The notes beneath the pieces are model-generated. The model did not search any database and was not told where the DNA came from. It saw only the letters and a program-made list of their open reading frames with translations. From Acidobacteriota bacterium (lineage in GTDB: Bacteria; Acidobacteriota; Terriglobia; Bryobacterales; Bryobacteraceae): DNA of 64,000 nt. A program made the position numbers and the translations under genes. The DNA lies in NCBI GenBank assembly GCA_018268715.1, contig JAFDVZ010000016.1, forward strand, positions 124,001 to 188,000, given 5' to 3'. Of the stretch, positions 17,508-26,583 are shown piece by piece. The first letter of the stretch is position 1; each line of letters begins with the position of its first letter.

Positions 17508-18248
17508 ATGTCGATTGCTGAATATCTTGCGGCCGCGATGGCGCCGGCGCCGGTCAGGAAGTTGTTGAAGGACCTGCGCGTCACCGCGGATGCCGTGGAT
17601 GAGGCGGTGCGCTCGGGGCAGGCGTTTGTCTGGCCGAAGCAGCGGGGCGCGGTCCGGTATTGGCGGGTCGATCCCGAGGCGTTGGTGCGGAGGGAGGCGC
17701 TGGACGCCGTCGCCGCGCGCGCCTTGACGAAGCCCGAACTGGTGAAGGCGGTGGGAACGCGGTCCTACGGGGCGGGCTCCAGGACGATTCAAGCCGCGGT
17801 GGCCGCGCTCGTTCGCGAGGGGGCGCTCGGGGTGGCGAAGCCGGTGGGGGCGACGGCGCTCGTGTACGATCCCCGGCGTCCGCAGGCGCTGGTGGACCGG
17901 TCCATCGACATGGTCCGGGAGCGGTTGCGCAAACTTGGCATCGACGCCGCCGCGCCCGCGCCTATCCATACGCCCGCGCCGGAAACGCCGCTTGCCGAAC
18001 GCGTCCTGGAGGCCGTCGGACGGCTGCAGCCGGCGCCCCTGGTTCCCGTCACGGCACAGGCGTTGCGGGCCGCGCTCGCGGGCGTCTCCAAGACAGAATT
18101 CGACGCCTGCGTTATCACCCTCGCCGACCAGCGGAAACTCTATCTGACCACCCACGACCACGGCTGGGCGTTGCCCGAGGCCGAGCGCGAGACCCTGGTG
18201 TGGGATGGGGGCGCGAAGCTCTATGTCGCCGTCACACTCCGGGACTGA
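17508..18248 (+). CDS. putative winged-helix protein, first gene of nuclease-translocase locus
   Basis: 246 residues, start ATG 17508. No signal peptide or membrane helix. Two segments look like winged-helix units: ALTKPELVKAVGTRSYGAGSRTIQAAVAALV (about 82-112) and a C-terminal one around VTAQALRAALAGVSKTEFDACVITLADQRK (about 182-211), separated by a Pro-rich linker (APAPIHTPAPETP). A DNA-binding or specificity role is inferred. Its 3' end overlaps the ATPase gene by 26 bases, and that gene is followed directly by the nuclease-FtsK fusion, so the three probably act together. I do not recognise a named family. Confidence 0.65.
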   Translation: MSIAEYLAAAMAPAPVRKLLKDLRVTADAVDEAVRSGQAFVWPKQRGAVRYWRVDPEALVRREALDAVAARALTKPELVKAVGTRSYGAGSRTIQAAVAALVREGALGVAKPVGATALVYDPRRPQALVDRSIDMVRERLRKLGIDAAAPAPIHTPAPETPLAERVLEAVGRLQPAPLVPVTAQALRAALAGVSKTEFDACVITLADQRKLYLTTHDHGWALPEAERETLVWDGGAKLYVAVTLRD

Positions 18249-20073
18249 GGCCGTCCGCATCGAAGGCGTCTCGAATCCGTTCAGCGACTCGGCGGTGGGG
18301 TCGGTGTGGAACGGCGCCATGGTGGACGTCCCGGAGATTCACGCGCAGGTGTCGGCCGGGCTTCGACGCATCATCGAGGAGCGCGCCGCGGGGATCCATC
18401 ATCGCTGCCAGATGCTGTACGGCGACGCCGGCAGCGGCAAGACGCACGTGGCCCGGCGGATGCGGCTGGAACTGGAGCAGGACGCCTCCCGGCTGGTCCC
18501 CTTCGCCTGGATCCGCATGCAGGCCAGCCCTTCGATGATGTGGCGGCATCTGCGGCGCAATCTGGCCGATGACCTGACGCGGCGACCGTTTCGGGATTCG
18601 ACGCAACTGGCCGCGCTGCTGGCCGCCCGACGCGAGGCGATCGAGGCGGTTGAGCATCGCGGCCTGGCGGTTGTGCTCGAGCATCTGGCGGAGGGCCGGT
18701 TCCGCCGTGACGGGCGGGCGTGGCTGGCGGGAGACCTGCTGCCGGACGCGGTGCTGGATGCGATGGGGCTCAGCCTGGCGGACGCCGACGAGGAAATGTC
18801 GGAAGATGAGAGCCGGCGCGTGGTGTACGCACTGGCGGCGTTGATCGCGCCCTGGCCGATGGTGCTGTGCCTGGATCAGCTGGAGGCGTTGCAGAGCCAC
18901 CCTCGCGACGCCAACGGCCTGTTCGCCATCGGAAAACTGCTGGCCGCCCTGCACGACGATGCGCCGAACGTGGTCGTGGTGGGTTGCGTGCAGACCGGCC
19001 TGATCGCCGATCTGGCGGCGTCGCTATCCAAAGCCGAGCAGGACCGCTACCAGGCGCTGGCGTTGCGTCCGCTTACCGGGGCCGAGGTGCGGGCGCTCGT
19101 GAGGGCGCGCCTGCAGTCGCGACCGGAGATCGCGCGGCTGCGTCCGCCGGGCGCCGGCGAATATTGGCCCATTGATGTGTCGCGGCTGGACCCGCTGGTG
19201 GAATCGCGGGAAGGGGCGGGGGCGCGCAAGGTGATCTTCGAGTGCGAGCAGATGTTTCGGGCGGCGCAGTCGCTGCCGTCGCAGGACGGCCCGCTGGAGG
19301 ATCGGCTGGAGGAGAAGTTCGCCGAGTCGTCGGCCGCGGCGGCTTCCGAGGTGCGGGGCGACACCAGTTCGTCGGTGTTGAGCGACGCTCTGCCGCGCCT
19401 GCTCTACTTGCGCGGGCTGAAGGCCGAACGGATCGGCGTTCCCAAGTGGGTGGACCATCTGTGCGCGGCGGCAGGCGGTCGCGAGATCGCCGTGGTGGTG
19501 GCCAACGAGAGTCCGCGCGTTCTGTGGCGAAAGCTGGACAAGATCTGCCTGGGCTGGGATCCGCGGCTGCGCGACCTGGTGATTATCCGCGACGCGATGA
19601 ACCCGATTCCGGCCACCGCGGCGGGCGCCATCGAACGGCTGGAGGAGTTGGAGCGCCGGGGCGCGCGCATCGTGACGCCGTCGCGGGAGGCGCTGATCGC
19701 GCTGGACGCGGCGCGCCGGTTGCTGGCCGACGCGGAAACCGGCGACCTTACTTATCGTGGCGACCGTGTGGCGCCGTCCACGGTGGAACAATGGATCCGC
19801 AATCACCTGCCGTCGCCGGCGACACAGGTGTTGGACAGCGTGACGGGATCGGCCGCGGCGGGCCCGGCGAAACCACCCTCCGGCCTGGTGCTGGCGCTGG
19901 CGGCGCTGATGGCCGACTGCAAGGTGGCGAGCATCGAGTGGGCCCGCGGCGAACTGGGCTGCGAGGCCCGGGAATTGGAGGAGTGTGCGCGTCAGAATCC
20001 GGATCAATTTGGGCTTCTGGCAGGGGCGGAGCCAGCCGTCTTTGAGCGTATCCCGGCTGATTCCGGAGCCTGA
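18223..20073 (+). CDS. P-loop ATPase (STAND/ORC-like) of nuclease-translocase locus
   Basis: A 616-residue soluble ATPase. Walker A is GDAGSGKTH (catalytic Lys at residue 73) and Walker B MVLCLDQLEAL (Asp 218), followed by a sensor-like VVVVGCVQTG strand: the order of STAND/ORC-type AAA modules that load or signal at DNA. An Ala/Arg-rich region follows, and then a C-terminal alpha/beta domain (from about REIAVVVANESPRVLWRKLDK) of unknown type. ATG 18223 gives 26 bases of overlap with the previous gene; ATG 18205 is also possible. The stop lies 4 bases before the GTG of the nuclease-FtsK gene. A motor-loading or sensing role for the downstream translocase is inferred. Confidence 0.75.
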   Translation: MSPSHSGTEAVRIEGVSNPFSDSAVGSVWNGAMVDVPEIHAQVSAGLRRIIEERAAGIHHRCQMLYGDAGSGKTHVARRMRLELEQDASRLVPFAWIRMQASPSMMWRHLRRNLADDLTRRPFRDSTQLAALLAARREAIEAVEHRGLAVVLEHLAEGRFRRDGRAWLAGDLLPDAVLDAMGLSLADADEEMSEDESRRVVYALAALIAPWPMVLCLDQLEALQSHPRDANGLFAIGKLLAALHDDAPNVVVVGCVQTGLIADLAASLSKAEQDRYQALALRPLTGAEVRALVRARLQSRPEIARLRPPGAGEYWPIDVSRLDPLVESREGAGARKVIFECEQMFRAAQSLPSQDGPLEDRLEEKFAESSAAAASEVRGDTSSSVLSDALPRLLYLRGLKAERIGVPKWVDHLCAAAGGREIAVVVANESPRVLWRKLDKICLGWDPRLRDLVIIRDAMNPIPATAAGAIERLEELERRGARIVTPSREALIALDAARRLLADAETGDLTYRGDRVAPSTVEQWIRNHLPSPATQVLDSVTGSAAAGPAKPPSGLVLALAALMADCKVASIEWARGELGCEARELEECARQNPDQFGLLAGAEPAVFERIPADSGA

Positions 20074-20077
20074 ACCC

Positions 20078-21925
20078 GTGGCGAAGCGGCGCGTGGTGGA
20101 CGTGGCTGTTTCGAGAATCCGCGACGCGCTGTGGCAGGCGTCGGGGGGAGCGGGCGTCTCCGGGGAGGGCCCCGGCGCGATCGCCGGCAGGATCTTCCAC
20201 GAGACCATGGCGGGCCTGCTGCGCGGACCGAAATCGTGGGCGCACGTGGTTACCGACGAGACTTTGGGCGACCATGACCAACTGCGCCGCCACGCCTATG
20301 ACGCCCTGGTGGGCCCGCTGCTGACCCGTAACGAGGCCGCCCTCGGCGAGAGCGGACGCGAGGCGCTGTGGCTGTGGCGAGCGGTGGGCGAGGCCTGCCA
20401 GTGGCTCTCGACCGTGTTGAGCGCGGCCGCCGAGCGCGGCTGGATCGCCTACGACCGTTCGGCCGAGCGTTGGAATGGCGCGGACCGTCTGCTGGCCAGC
20501 GAAGAACCCCTGGAACACGAGTTCTACCGGCCCGGCTGGACCGCCGCTGTCCGGATCCACGGCTACGCAGACGCCCTGCTGCGCGATCCGCACAACGGGC
20601 GCTGGTGCGTAATTGAGTTCAAACTCGGCGACCGCAATGGGGCGGTGGACCTGTGCCAGGCGGCGCTGTACCAGGCGCTGGCCGGCGTAGAGCAGCCGGG
20701 CGACCTGGCGCTGGTGCGGTTCGCTCCCGAGCGCCGCGAGCAGGTGCTGACCGCGGACGGACTCGCGCCGGCGCGGGAGAGCCTCATCGAATTGGCGGGC
20801 CGCCTGGCGGGCGTCGCGCCGGGGGCGGTTCGCATGGCGGCGCCGCCCCCTCCGGTTCCCGCCCGGTACGGGGATCTGGGGCAGCGCATCGTCAAGGTGC
20901 TGGCCAATTTCAACATCGCCGCCACGGTGTCGGGAGCTCCGGCGGTGGGTCCGGCGTTCGTGCGTTACACGTTGCGTCCGGGAGCGGCGGTGGGGGTGCG
21001 CAGGATCCTGAATTCGGCCGAGGACATCGGCGTGCAACTGGGGATTCCGACTCCGGTGATCGAGTTGGAAGACGGCGTCCTGGCCGTCGACATCGCGCGC
21101 GGGGAGGATCGGGACGCCGTGCCCTTTTCGCGGGCGCGCGAGCAGTTGCCCGCGCGCGACGCCGCCGCCGGATCGTCGCTGATTCCGTTGGGAGTCGATC
21201 TGAACAACGAACTCAGGATGGTGGATCTGGCGGCTAGCGAGAGTCCGCACGTGCTGGTGGCGGGCACGGCGGGCAGCGGCAAGACCGAGTGGCTGCGTAC
21301 GGCGGTGGCGTCGCTGATTCTCACCAACACTCCGGCGACGCTGCGGCTGGTGCTGGTGGATCCGAAGAGGACGGCGTTCGGCGATCTGGCGTCGTCGCCC
21401 TACCTGCTCGGCTCTGGAGCGCTGTTGTTTCCGCCCGAAGGATCGTTGAGCGAACAACTGGACAAGCTGATCGAGGAGATGGAGTCGCGTTACCGCAAGT
21501 TTCAGGACGCGGGCGCGGACGACCTGCCGGGATGGCGGGCGCGAGGGGGCGGGGAACTACCACGGATCGTCTGCGTGATCGACGAATTCGCCGACATGAT
21601 GGCCGACCCGCGAGACCGCCGCATGCTGGAGGACCGCGTGGTGCGGTTGGGCGCCAAGGCCCGCGCGGCGGGGATTCACCTGATCCTGGCGACGCAGCAC
21701 CCCGACGCCCGGACCGTTACCGGACGCTTGCAGGCCAACCTGAGCGTGCGGGTGTGCCTGCGCACCACCACCTGGCAACAGTCGATGGTGGCGCTGAAAC
21801 AGCGCGGAGCCGAGCGGTTGCTGGGCAAGGGCGACCTGTTCTTTTCGCGCGGCGACCGGTTGGCGCGCTTGCAGGCGCCGTTCCTGGGCGAAGCGGAGCG
21901 GCTGGAGATTTACCGGGGTCGCTGA
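20078..21925 (+). CDS. PD-(D/E)XK nuclease domain fused to soluble FtsK/SpoIIIE translocase
   Basis: 615 residues, start GTG 20078 with GGAG 9 bases upstream, just after the ATPase stop. The N-terminal ~240 residues carry a RecB/Cas4-like nuclease signature: RIFHETMAGLL, GYAD with Asp165, IEFK with Glu180 and Lys182, and QAALY (Gln194/Tyr198). After a Pro-rich linker comes an FtsK alpha-domain-like region (GPAFVRYTLRPGAAVGVRRI). Then the motor: Walker A GTAGSGKT (Lys402), Walker B CVIDEFADM (Asp502/Glu503), and the FtsK hallmarks GIHLILATQHPD and LLGKGDLFF. It lacks the N-terminal membrane helices and the gamma (KOPS-reading) domain of chromosomal FtsK, so it is not the division translocase. 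All catalytic residues look intact. Confidence 0.85.
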   Translation: MAKRRVVDVAVSRIRDALWQASGGAGVSGEGPGAIAGRIFHETMAGLLRGPKSWAHVVTDETLGDHDQLRRHAYDALVGPLLTRNEAALGESGREALWLWRAVGEACQWLSTVLSAAAERGWIAYDRSAERWNGADRLLASEEPLEHEFYRPGWTAAVRIHGYADALLRDPHNGRWCVIEFKLGDRNGAVDLCQAALYQALAGVEQPGDLALVRFAPERREQVLTADGLAPARESLIELAGRLAGVAPGAVRMAAPPPPVPARYGDLGQRIVKVLANFNIAATVSGAPAVGPAFVRYTLRPGAAVGVRRILNSAEDIGVQLGIPTPVIELEDGVLAVDIARGEDRDAVPFSRAREQLPARDAAAGSSLIPLGVDLNNELRMVDLAASESPHVLVAGTAGSGKTEWLRTAVASLILTNTPATLRLVLVDPKRTAFGDLASSPYLLGSGALLFPPEGSLSEQLDKLIEEMESRYRKFQDAGADDLPGWRARGGGELPRIVCVIDEFADMMADPRDRRMLEDRVVRLGAKARAAGIHLILATQHPDARTVTGRLQANLSVRVCLRTTTWQQSMVALKQRGAERLLGKGDLFFSRGDRLARLQAPFLGEAERLEIYRGR

Positions 21926-21937
21926 GCGCCGCCGGGC

Positions 21938-22234
21938 TCAGCCGCCGGCTATCGCGCCGACCACCAGAAACGGCTCCCGTCCGCTCGCCACCGCCTCCGG
22001 CAGCGGCGTATCCGCGGGCTGGTGCGACCAGTCCTCCATGCACACAAAGAACCGGACGAACGGGCGCCGTTTCAGCGTCCCGTGATCGCGGATGGCCCCC
22101 TGGAGCATCGGATAGCGGGACTCGACCGCGGCCAGGACCGATCCGATGGTGACCGGTCCTTCCACCTCAACCGCCACCTCGCCCGTCACCCGCGCCAGCG
22201 TTCGCAGATGGGCGGGCAATTCCACGCGAATCAT
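21938..22234 (-). CDS. MoaD/ThiS-like sulfur-carrier (ubiquitin-fold) protein
   Basis: 98 residues. The start [18 protein letters not shown], the core [14 protein letters not shown] and the C-terminal Gly-Gly (GAIAGG) fit the beta-grasp MoaD/ThiS family, whose C-terminus is adenylated and thiocarboxylated. It is slightly longer than MoaD. Its ATG overlaps the TGA of the upstream BNR-repeat gene (ATGA), so the two are translationally coupled; no molybdopterin or thiamine genes are near. This points to a different sulfur-transfer or protein-tagging job with the BNR protein (inference). Confidence 0.8.
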   Translation of the reverse strand: MIRVELPAHLRTLARVTGEVAVEVEGPVTIGSVLAAVESRYPMLQGAIRDHGTLKRRPFVRFFVCMEDWSHQPADTPLPEAVASGREPFLVVGAIAGG

Positions 22235-23346
22235 GCGATCGTCTGCACTTCCACCGATAGCACCGCCGGCAGGTCCCGCACGATGGGGAACCAGGAATCG
22301 CCGGCGTCGGCCGATCCATACACCTGGCCTCCCGTGGTGCCGAAGTAAACGCCGCAGGAATCGAGCGAATCCACCGCCATGGCGTCGCGCAGCACGTTCA
22401 CGTAGCAGTCCTTCTGGGGCAGGCCCTTGGTCAGCGGCTCCCATTCGTTGCCGCCGGTGCGGCTGCGGTACACGGCCAGCTTTCCGTCCAGGGGGAAGTG
22501 CTCGGAATCGTTCTTGATAGGCACGACGTAGATGGTTTCGGGCTCGTGCGCGTGCACGTCGATGACGAAGCCGAAGTCGGTGGGCAGGTTGCCGCTCACC
22601 TTGGTCCAGTGGTCGCCCGCGTCGTCGGTGCGCATCACGTCCCAGTGCTTCTGCATGAACAGCACGTTGGGGCGCGAAGGGTGCATGGCGATGTGGTGGA
22701 CGCAGTGGCCCACCTCCGCGTTCGGATCCGGGATGTACTTCGAATAGAGACCCTTGTTGATGGGTTTCCAACTGGCGCCGCCGTCGTCGGTGCGGAAGGC
22801 GCCCGCCGCGGAGATGGCGATGAAGATGCGCAGGGGATCGTGGGGGTCGAGGATCACCGTGTGCAGACACATCCCGCCCGCTCCCGGCTGCCAGGCCGGA
22901 CCCGTGCCGTGTCCGCGCAGGCCGGCCAGTTCGCTCCACTCTCCTCCGGCGTCGCGGGAAACAAACAGCGCGGCGTCCTCAATTCCCGCGTAAACGGTGT
23001 CGGGATCGGTGAGCGACGGCTCAATGTGCCAGACGCGCTTGAACTCCCAGGGGTGCGGCGTGCCGTCGTACCACTGGTGTGTGCCGGTGGGGCCATCATA
23101 TTGAAACTTGTTGCCCACCGGTTGCCAGCTCTTGCCGCCGTCGTCGGAGCGCTGCATCTGCTGTCCAAACCAGCCGCTGGTCTGCGACGCCCATATGCGG
23201 TCGGGATTCGCGGGCGATCCCTTCAAGTGATACATCTCCCATCCGGCGAAGTGCGGGCCGCTGATCGCCCAGCTTTCGCGCTTGCCGTCGGATTCGAGGA
23301 TGAACGCTCCCTTGCGCGTTCCCACCAGTACGCGTACCTTGCTCAT
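22231..23346 (-). CDS. cytoplasmic BNR/sortilin-like repeat beta-propeller protein
   Basis: 371 residues, start ATG 23346 ([17 protein letters not shown]), no signal peptide. Repeated Asp-box/BNR motifs are visible ([64 protein letters not shown]), indicating a beta-propeller of the exo-sialidase/YCF48/sortilin superfamily. Sialidase activity is not implied, as no catalytic Arg triad or Tyr/Glu pair is obvious. Both ends overlap neighbours by 4 bases: the HxlR regulator upstream and the MoaD-like protein downstream. Proteins of this type are often automatically annotated as sialidase or glycosyl hydrolase. Confidence 0.85.
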   Translation of the reverse strand: MSKVRVLVGTRKGAFILESDGKRESWAISGPHFAGWEMYHLKGSPANPDRIWASQTSGWFGQQMQRSDDGGKSWQPVGNKFQYDGPTGTHQWYDGTPHPWEFKRVWHIEPSLTDPDTVYAGIEDAALFVSRDAGGEWSELAGLRGHGTGPAWQPGAGGMCLHTVILDPHDPLRIFIAISAAGAFRTDDGGASWKPINKGLYSKYIPDPNAEVGHCVHHIAMHPSRPNVLFMQKHWDVMRTDDAGDHWTKVSGNLPTDFGFVIDVHAHEPETIYVVPIKNDSEHFPLDGKLAVYRSRTGGNEWEPLTKGLPQKDCYVNVLRDAMAVDSLDSCGVYFGTTGGQVYGSADAGDSWFPIVRDLPAVLSVEVQTIA

Positions 23347-23819
23347 GCAGTGTGTGCTCCTGTCGGTGTTTGTCCGCTGCCGCGGAAAGGTGGCAGGAAC
23401 GGATCGCGGCTCCGTTCGCGCCATCTTCGGCGGACTTCGGTGAGGACTTGCTCGCGATGGTCGGCCAGCCTGGCGATCAGGCCGGCGGGCGCGCCCGTGT
23501 TTTCGTGGCGTGCGCCCCAGATAAGGATTTCGAGAAGCACCGGCGCGAGGTCGATGCCTTTCTCGGTCAGCCGGTAGTTGATCTTTCGGCCGTCGGCGTC
23601 CTCGGCCTCGGCGGCGATCACGCCCCGTTGCTCGAGCCTTCGCAGGCGGTCAGCCAGGATGTTGCTGGCGATGCGTTCGCCGGACTCCTGGAACTCCTTG
23701 AACGTCCGCAGGCCGCGCACCATCAGGTCTCGAATGATCAGCAGCGTCCAACGGTCACCGAAGATTTCCAACGAGATGCTGACCGGACATCCGGACCGTC
23801 GCGCGCGTTTCCCGGGCAC
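23343..23819 (-). CDS. HxlR family transcriptional regulator
   Basis: 158 residues, GTG start 23819. The HxlR winged helix is clear: [23 protein letters not shown], then [29 protein letters not shown] and [13 protein letters not shown]. Such regulators sense reactive electrophiles or redox state, but the single N-terminal Cys (CPVS) is the only obvious sensor here. It is the first gene of a three-gene unit (HxlR, BNR, MoaD-like) with two ATGA overlaps, so it probably autoregulates this operon. The C-terminal ~40 residues ([18 protein letters not shown]) extend beyond the usual fold. Confidence 0.92.
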   Translation of the reverse strand: MPGKRARRSGCPVSISLEIFGDRWTLLIIRDLMVRGLRTFKEFQESGERIASNILADRLRRLEQRGVIAAEAEDADGRKINYRLTEKGIDLAPVLLEILIWGARHENTGAPAGLIARLADHREQVLTEVRRRWRERSRDPFLPPFRGSGQTPTGAHTA

Positions 23820-23866
23820 TCAGGTACGGTAACAGGACTCGCTTGCGATTTGCAAGTGACCTGGAG

Positions 23867-25033
23867 TTAGCGGCCGGTGAGCCCCAGCAGGACTCGGGTG
23901 ATCTGCGACCCGATCTGCGCTCCGATGCGCGGCGCAGTCAGCGCGATGGCCGCCGCTCCAGCCGCCTGCGACGCGCGGAATCCGTCCAGCCACACAATCA
24001 GCAGCAGCGGCGAGAATCCCCGCGCGAAGGCGTAGGCGTCCATCCATACGGCCTGCGTCGAAATCACCGCGACCAGTGCGATCGATGCAAAGGCGATGGA
24101 TCCGTCGACGCCGCGCGCCAGCCGCCGCCAGTGGATGGCGCAGTAGGCGATCGAATAGATCAGCCCCAACAGCGCGGCGTAATCGAGGACGGTCGCCGTC
24201 AGGCTCACGAGCGGGCTGAATGGGTAGGGTGTGGGTGTCGCCAGCCGCGTCAGCAATCCTCCGAACGGGATGGGAGACAGCAGCCCCTCGGGCTCGCCCG
24301 GCTTGGTCCGAGCCGTCACCCAGGCGTACCAGGCCAAGGCCGGCGCCGGCGTCCAACACACGGCGAGAAACGGCCGGAAACGGCGCGCCCCGAGCAGCCA
24401 CGCGGCGACCGCTGCCGGTATCAGAGGACCGCTTTCGCGGACAAGGCAGGCCAGCAGGCAGAGCGACGCGACCGCGCCCCAACGCTCGCGCGCGGCATAG
24501 AAGATGACTCCGGAAGTGAGGGCGACGATCGTCACGTCCACCGTCAGCCGGTCTATGGACACGGTGACGGCGGCGATCAACAGGAAGCCCAGAGCCCAGG
24601 CGGGATGGCCGCCCCGGTCGCCAATGACGCCGGCGGTCCAGAATGTTCCGGCGAAGATCCACAGCCAGATGACCGCCAGGTAGGCCGGGTCGACCCACTG
24701 GTCGCATCCGAGTGCGAGCGCCCAGGCCGACAGCGGAATCAGGATGCGGCGGTACCGGAAACGGGGCGAATCGATGGATGCGGAGAAGCCGCGCCGCAAG
24801 AAAGGGTCGTGGGCGATGTAATGGTAGCTCTGCCCGTCGTAACCCCAGGAATTCGGGAAACGATAGATGTTCTCGGAGGCGAGGGCGGCGGGCGGCGGAT
24901 AGAATCGGTCCCCGGTGCAATAGAGCGCGGTCCAGTTACCGTGGTAGTTGTAGTGGACGGTGAGCGTCTGCCATGAAGCGGCCAGCGCGACAGCCAGCAA
25001 TGCGTACAGGACGGGGCGTCGAGCCCAAGACAT
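23867..25033 (-). CDS. polytopic membrane protein, glycosyltransferase-like, function unknown
   Basis: 388 residues with about nine to ten predicted membrane helices. It starts MSWARRPVLYALLAVALAAS and has a first periplasmic loop with NYHGNWTALYCTGDRFYPPP and YDGQSYHYIAHDPF. This arrangement (helix 1, acidic/aromatic loop, many helices) recalls GT-C-type glycosyltransferases or the DUF2029-like membrane proteins of soil bacteria, but no decisive motif is present. GGGAG lies 10 bases upstream of the ATG, inside the divergent MFS gene, whose own ATG overlaps this start. Confidence 0.65.
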   Translation of the reverse strand: MSWARRPVLYALLAVALAASWQTLTVHYNYHGNWTALYCTGDRFYPPPAALASENIYRFPNSWGYDGQSYHYIAHDPFLRRGFSASIDSPRFRYRRILIPLSAWALALGCDQWVDPAYLAVIWLWIFAGTFWTAGVIGDRGGHPAWALGFLLIAAVTVSIDRLTVDVTIVALTSGVIFYAARERWGAVASLCLLACLVRESGPLIPAAVAAWLLGARRFRPFLAVCWTPAPALAWYAWVTARTKPGEPEGLLSPIPFGGLLTRLATPTPYPFSPLVSLTATVLDYAALLGLIYSIAYCAIHWRRLARGVDGSIAFASIALVAVISTQAVWMDAYAFARGFSPLLLIVWLDGFRASQAAGAAAIALTAPRIGAQIGSQITRVLLGLTGR

Positions 25034-26216
25034 GAAACGTTCATTCTCCCATGCGGAGGGCGGTTGGCGCGCCGTCCTGCTGTTGGGCTCGGTCAGCCTG
25101 TTGATCGCCGTCGCGGGAGAGGCGGCGCGCGGCGTCAGCGGACCGTTCCTCAAGCAACTGGGCGCGGACGCGGCGACCGTCGGCGTGGTGGCCGGACTGG
25201 GCGAACTCGTCGGCTACACCCTGCGGCTGGGCGCGGGCGTCATGGCGGACCGTCGCGGCGGCCCGTGGAAGCTGCTGCTGGCCGGCTCCATCGCCGGAGC
25301 GCTGGCCGTTCCGCTGCTGGCGCTCGCGCCGGGTTGGCGCGTGGCGGCCCTGCTCTACCTGGCGGAACGAGCCGGCCGCGCCATTCGAACGCCGGCCCGC
25401 GATGTATTGCTGGCCGCGGCGAGCGAAGGCGTCGGGCATGGGCCGGGATTCGGCGTGCACCGGTTGCTCGATCAGACCGGCGCGGTGGTAGGGCCGCTCG
25501 CCGCCGCTGCGCTGTATACGGCCGCGTCCGGATATCGTACGGCGTTCATGGCGCTGGTCGCCCCGTCCATCGCCGGCGTCGCGCTGCTGTTGTGGATGCG
25601 GCGCGGCTATGTCGACCTTGGCGCTCCGCCGCGTGCCGAGGCGGGGGACGAGAAGCTCTCCGGAACATTCTGGCGCATCTGCGCAGCCGCCGGATTGCTC
25701 GCCCTTGGAACCTCCGATTTCGCGCTCATCTCGTTCCACTTCGTTTCGAAAGGACTGAGCGGCCCCGCCGCCATTCCGGCGTTGTACGCGGCCGCCATGG
25801 CCACCGAAGGCGTCACTGCCGTCGCGCTCGGTTTCCTTGAAAGACGAGTCGGGGCCTTGTCGCTGTTGCTGACCATCGTTTTGTCGGCGGCCTCGGCGCC
25901 CATGGTGTTCGGCGGCGCGGCGGCTCCGCTGGCGGCGGTTTCGGTATGGGCCGCCGGGATGGGCGGGCAGTACGCTCTGCTGCGGGCGCTGGTGCCCGGC
26001 GCGGTCCCCGTGGCCCGTCGGGGAGCGGCCTTCGGCTGGTTCAACACGATCTTCGGCGTCGCCTGGTTTCTGGGCAGCACGGTCAAGGGTATGCTGTACT
26101 CCCGCAGTCTGACTGTCTTAGCCCTATTTTGCGTGGCGGCCCAAGTGGCGGCGATTCCTCTGGTGGCGAGCCTCTGGTGGCGCGATTCGAGGCGCTCGGA
26201 ACGCTCCGCGCTCTAG
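25032..26216 (+). CDS. MFS transporter
   Basis: 394 residues, about 12 membrane helices. The MFS signature between helices 2 and 3 is recognisable (LGAGVMADRRGGPWKLLL), with a second R-rich loop (ERAGRAIRTPARDVLLAAAS) typical of the family branch annotated as MFS transporters near drug/sugar exporters. The substrate cannot be inferred. ATG 25032 shares bases with the ATG of the divergent membrane-protein gene (CATG at 25031-25034), and no Shine-Dalgarno is seen in front, so leaderless or coupled expression is possible. Confidence 0.88.
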   Translation: MKRSFSHAEGGWRAVLLLGSVSLLIAVAGEAARGVSGPFLKQLGADAATVGVVAGLGELVGYTLRLGAGVMADRRGGPWKLLLAGSIAGALAVPLLALAPGWRVAALLYLAERAGRAIRTPARDVLLAAASEGVGHGPGFGVHRLLDQTGAVVGPLAAAALYTAASGYRTAFMALVAPSIAGVALLLWMRRGYVDLGAPPRAEAGDEKLSGTFWRICAAAGLLALGTSDFALISFHFVSKGLSGPAAIPALYAAAMATEGVTAVALGFLERRVGALSLLLTIVLSAASAPMVFGGAAAPLAAVSVWAAGMGGQYALLRALVPGAVPVARRGAAFGWFNTIFGVAWFLGSTVKGMLYSRSLTVLALFCVAAQVAAIPLVASLWWRDSRRSERSAL

Positions 26217-26289
26217 GATTCGACAATCCGTTCCGATAAGGATTTTCAGAGCGGGGGAGCGCCGTTTTCCGCCCGCCAAAGAAGGAACC

Positions 26290-26574
26290 ATGGATCAAGT
26301 TGCAACCACCGTCTCGGCCAAAGATCACGCCTTCGAACTCGCGAGGTGGTATCACGAACTCGCCAAACTCTGCATCCAGGCGGCTGAACAACATGTCGCG
26401 CTGGAGGAGGACTCCCCACTCGAAGAAGTCGACCGCGCGCTGGCCCTGAATGAAGTGATTCGTATCCGCATGGCCACGGTCCAATCCGTGGAGCGGGTGT
26501 TCCGCTCGGAATTCCAGCGCCTCTACATCGACCACCAGGTGGACCGCATCCTGGCGCTCGAACCGGCCGATTAA
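26290..26574 (+). CDS. small helical protein, function unknown
   Basis: 94 residues, ATG 26290 preceded by AAGGA. It is predicted all-helical and acidic (HAFELARWYHELAKLCIQAAEQHVALEED, then VQSVERVFRSEFQRLYIDHQVDRI), with no signal peptide or membrane helix. I do not recognise the family. It sits between the MFS gene and the convergent nth. Confidence 0.6.
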   Translation: MDQVATTVSAKDHAFELARWYHELAKLCIQAAEQHVALEEDSPLEEVDRALALNEVIRIRMATVQSVERVFRSEFQRLYIDHQVDRILALEPAD

Positions 26575-26583
26575 CGACTCAGC

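Noticed and set aside
19024..21457. Long minus-strand open frames opposite the ATPase and nuclease-FtsK genes
   Set aside because: Antisense shadows: they are Arg/Gln/His-rich without motifs, whereas the plus strand has Walker and nuclease motifs.
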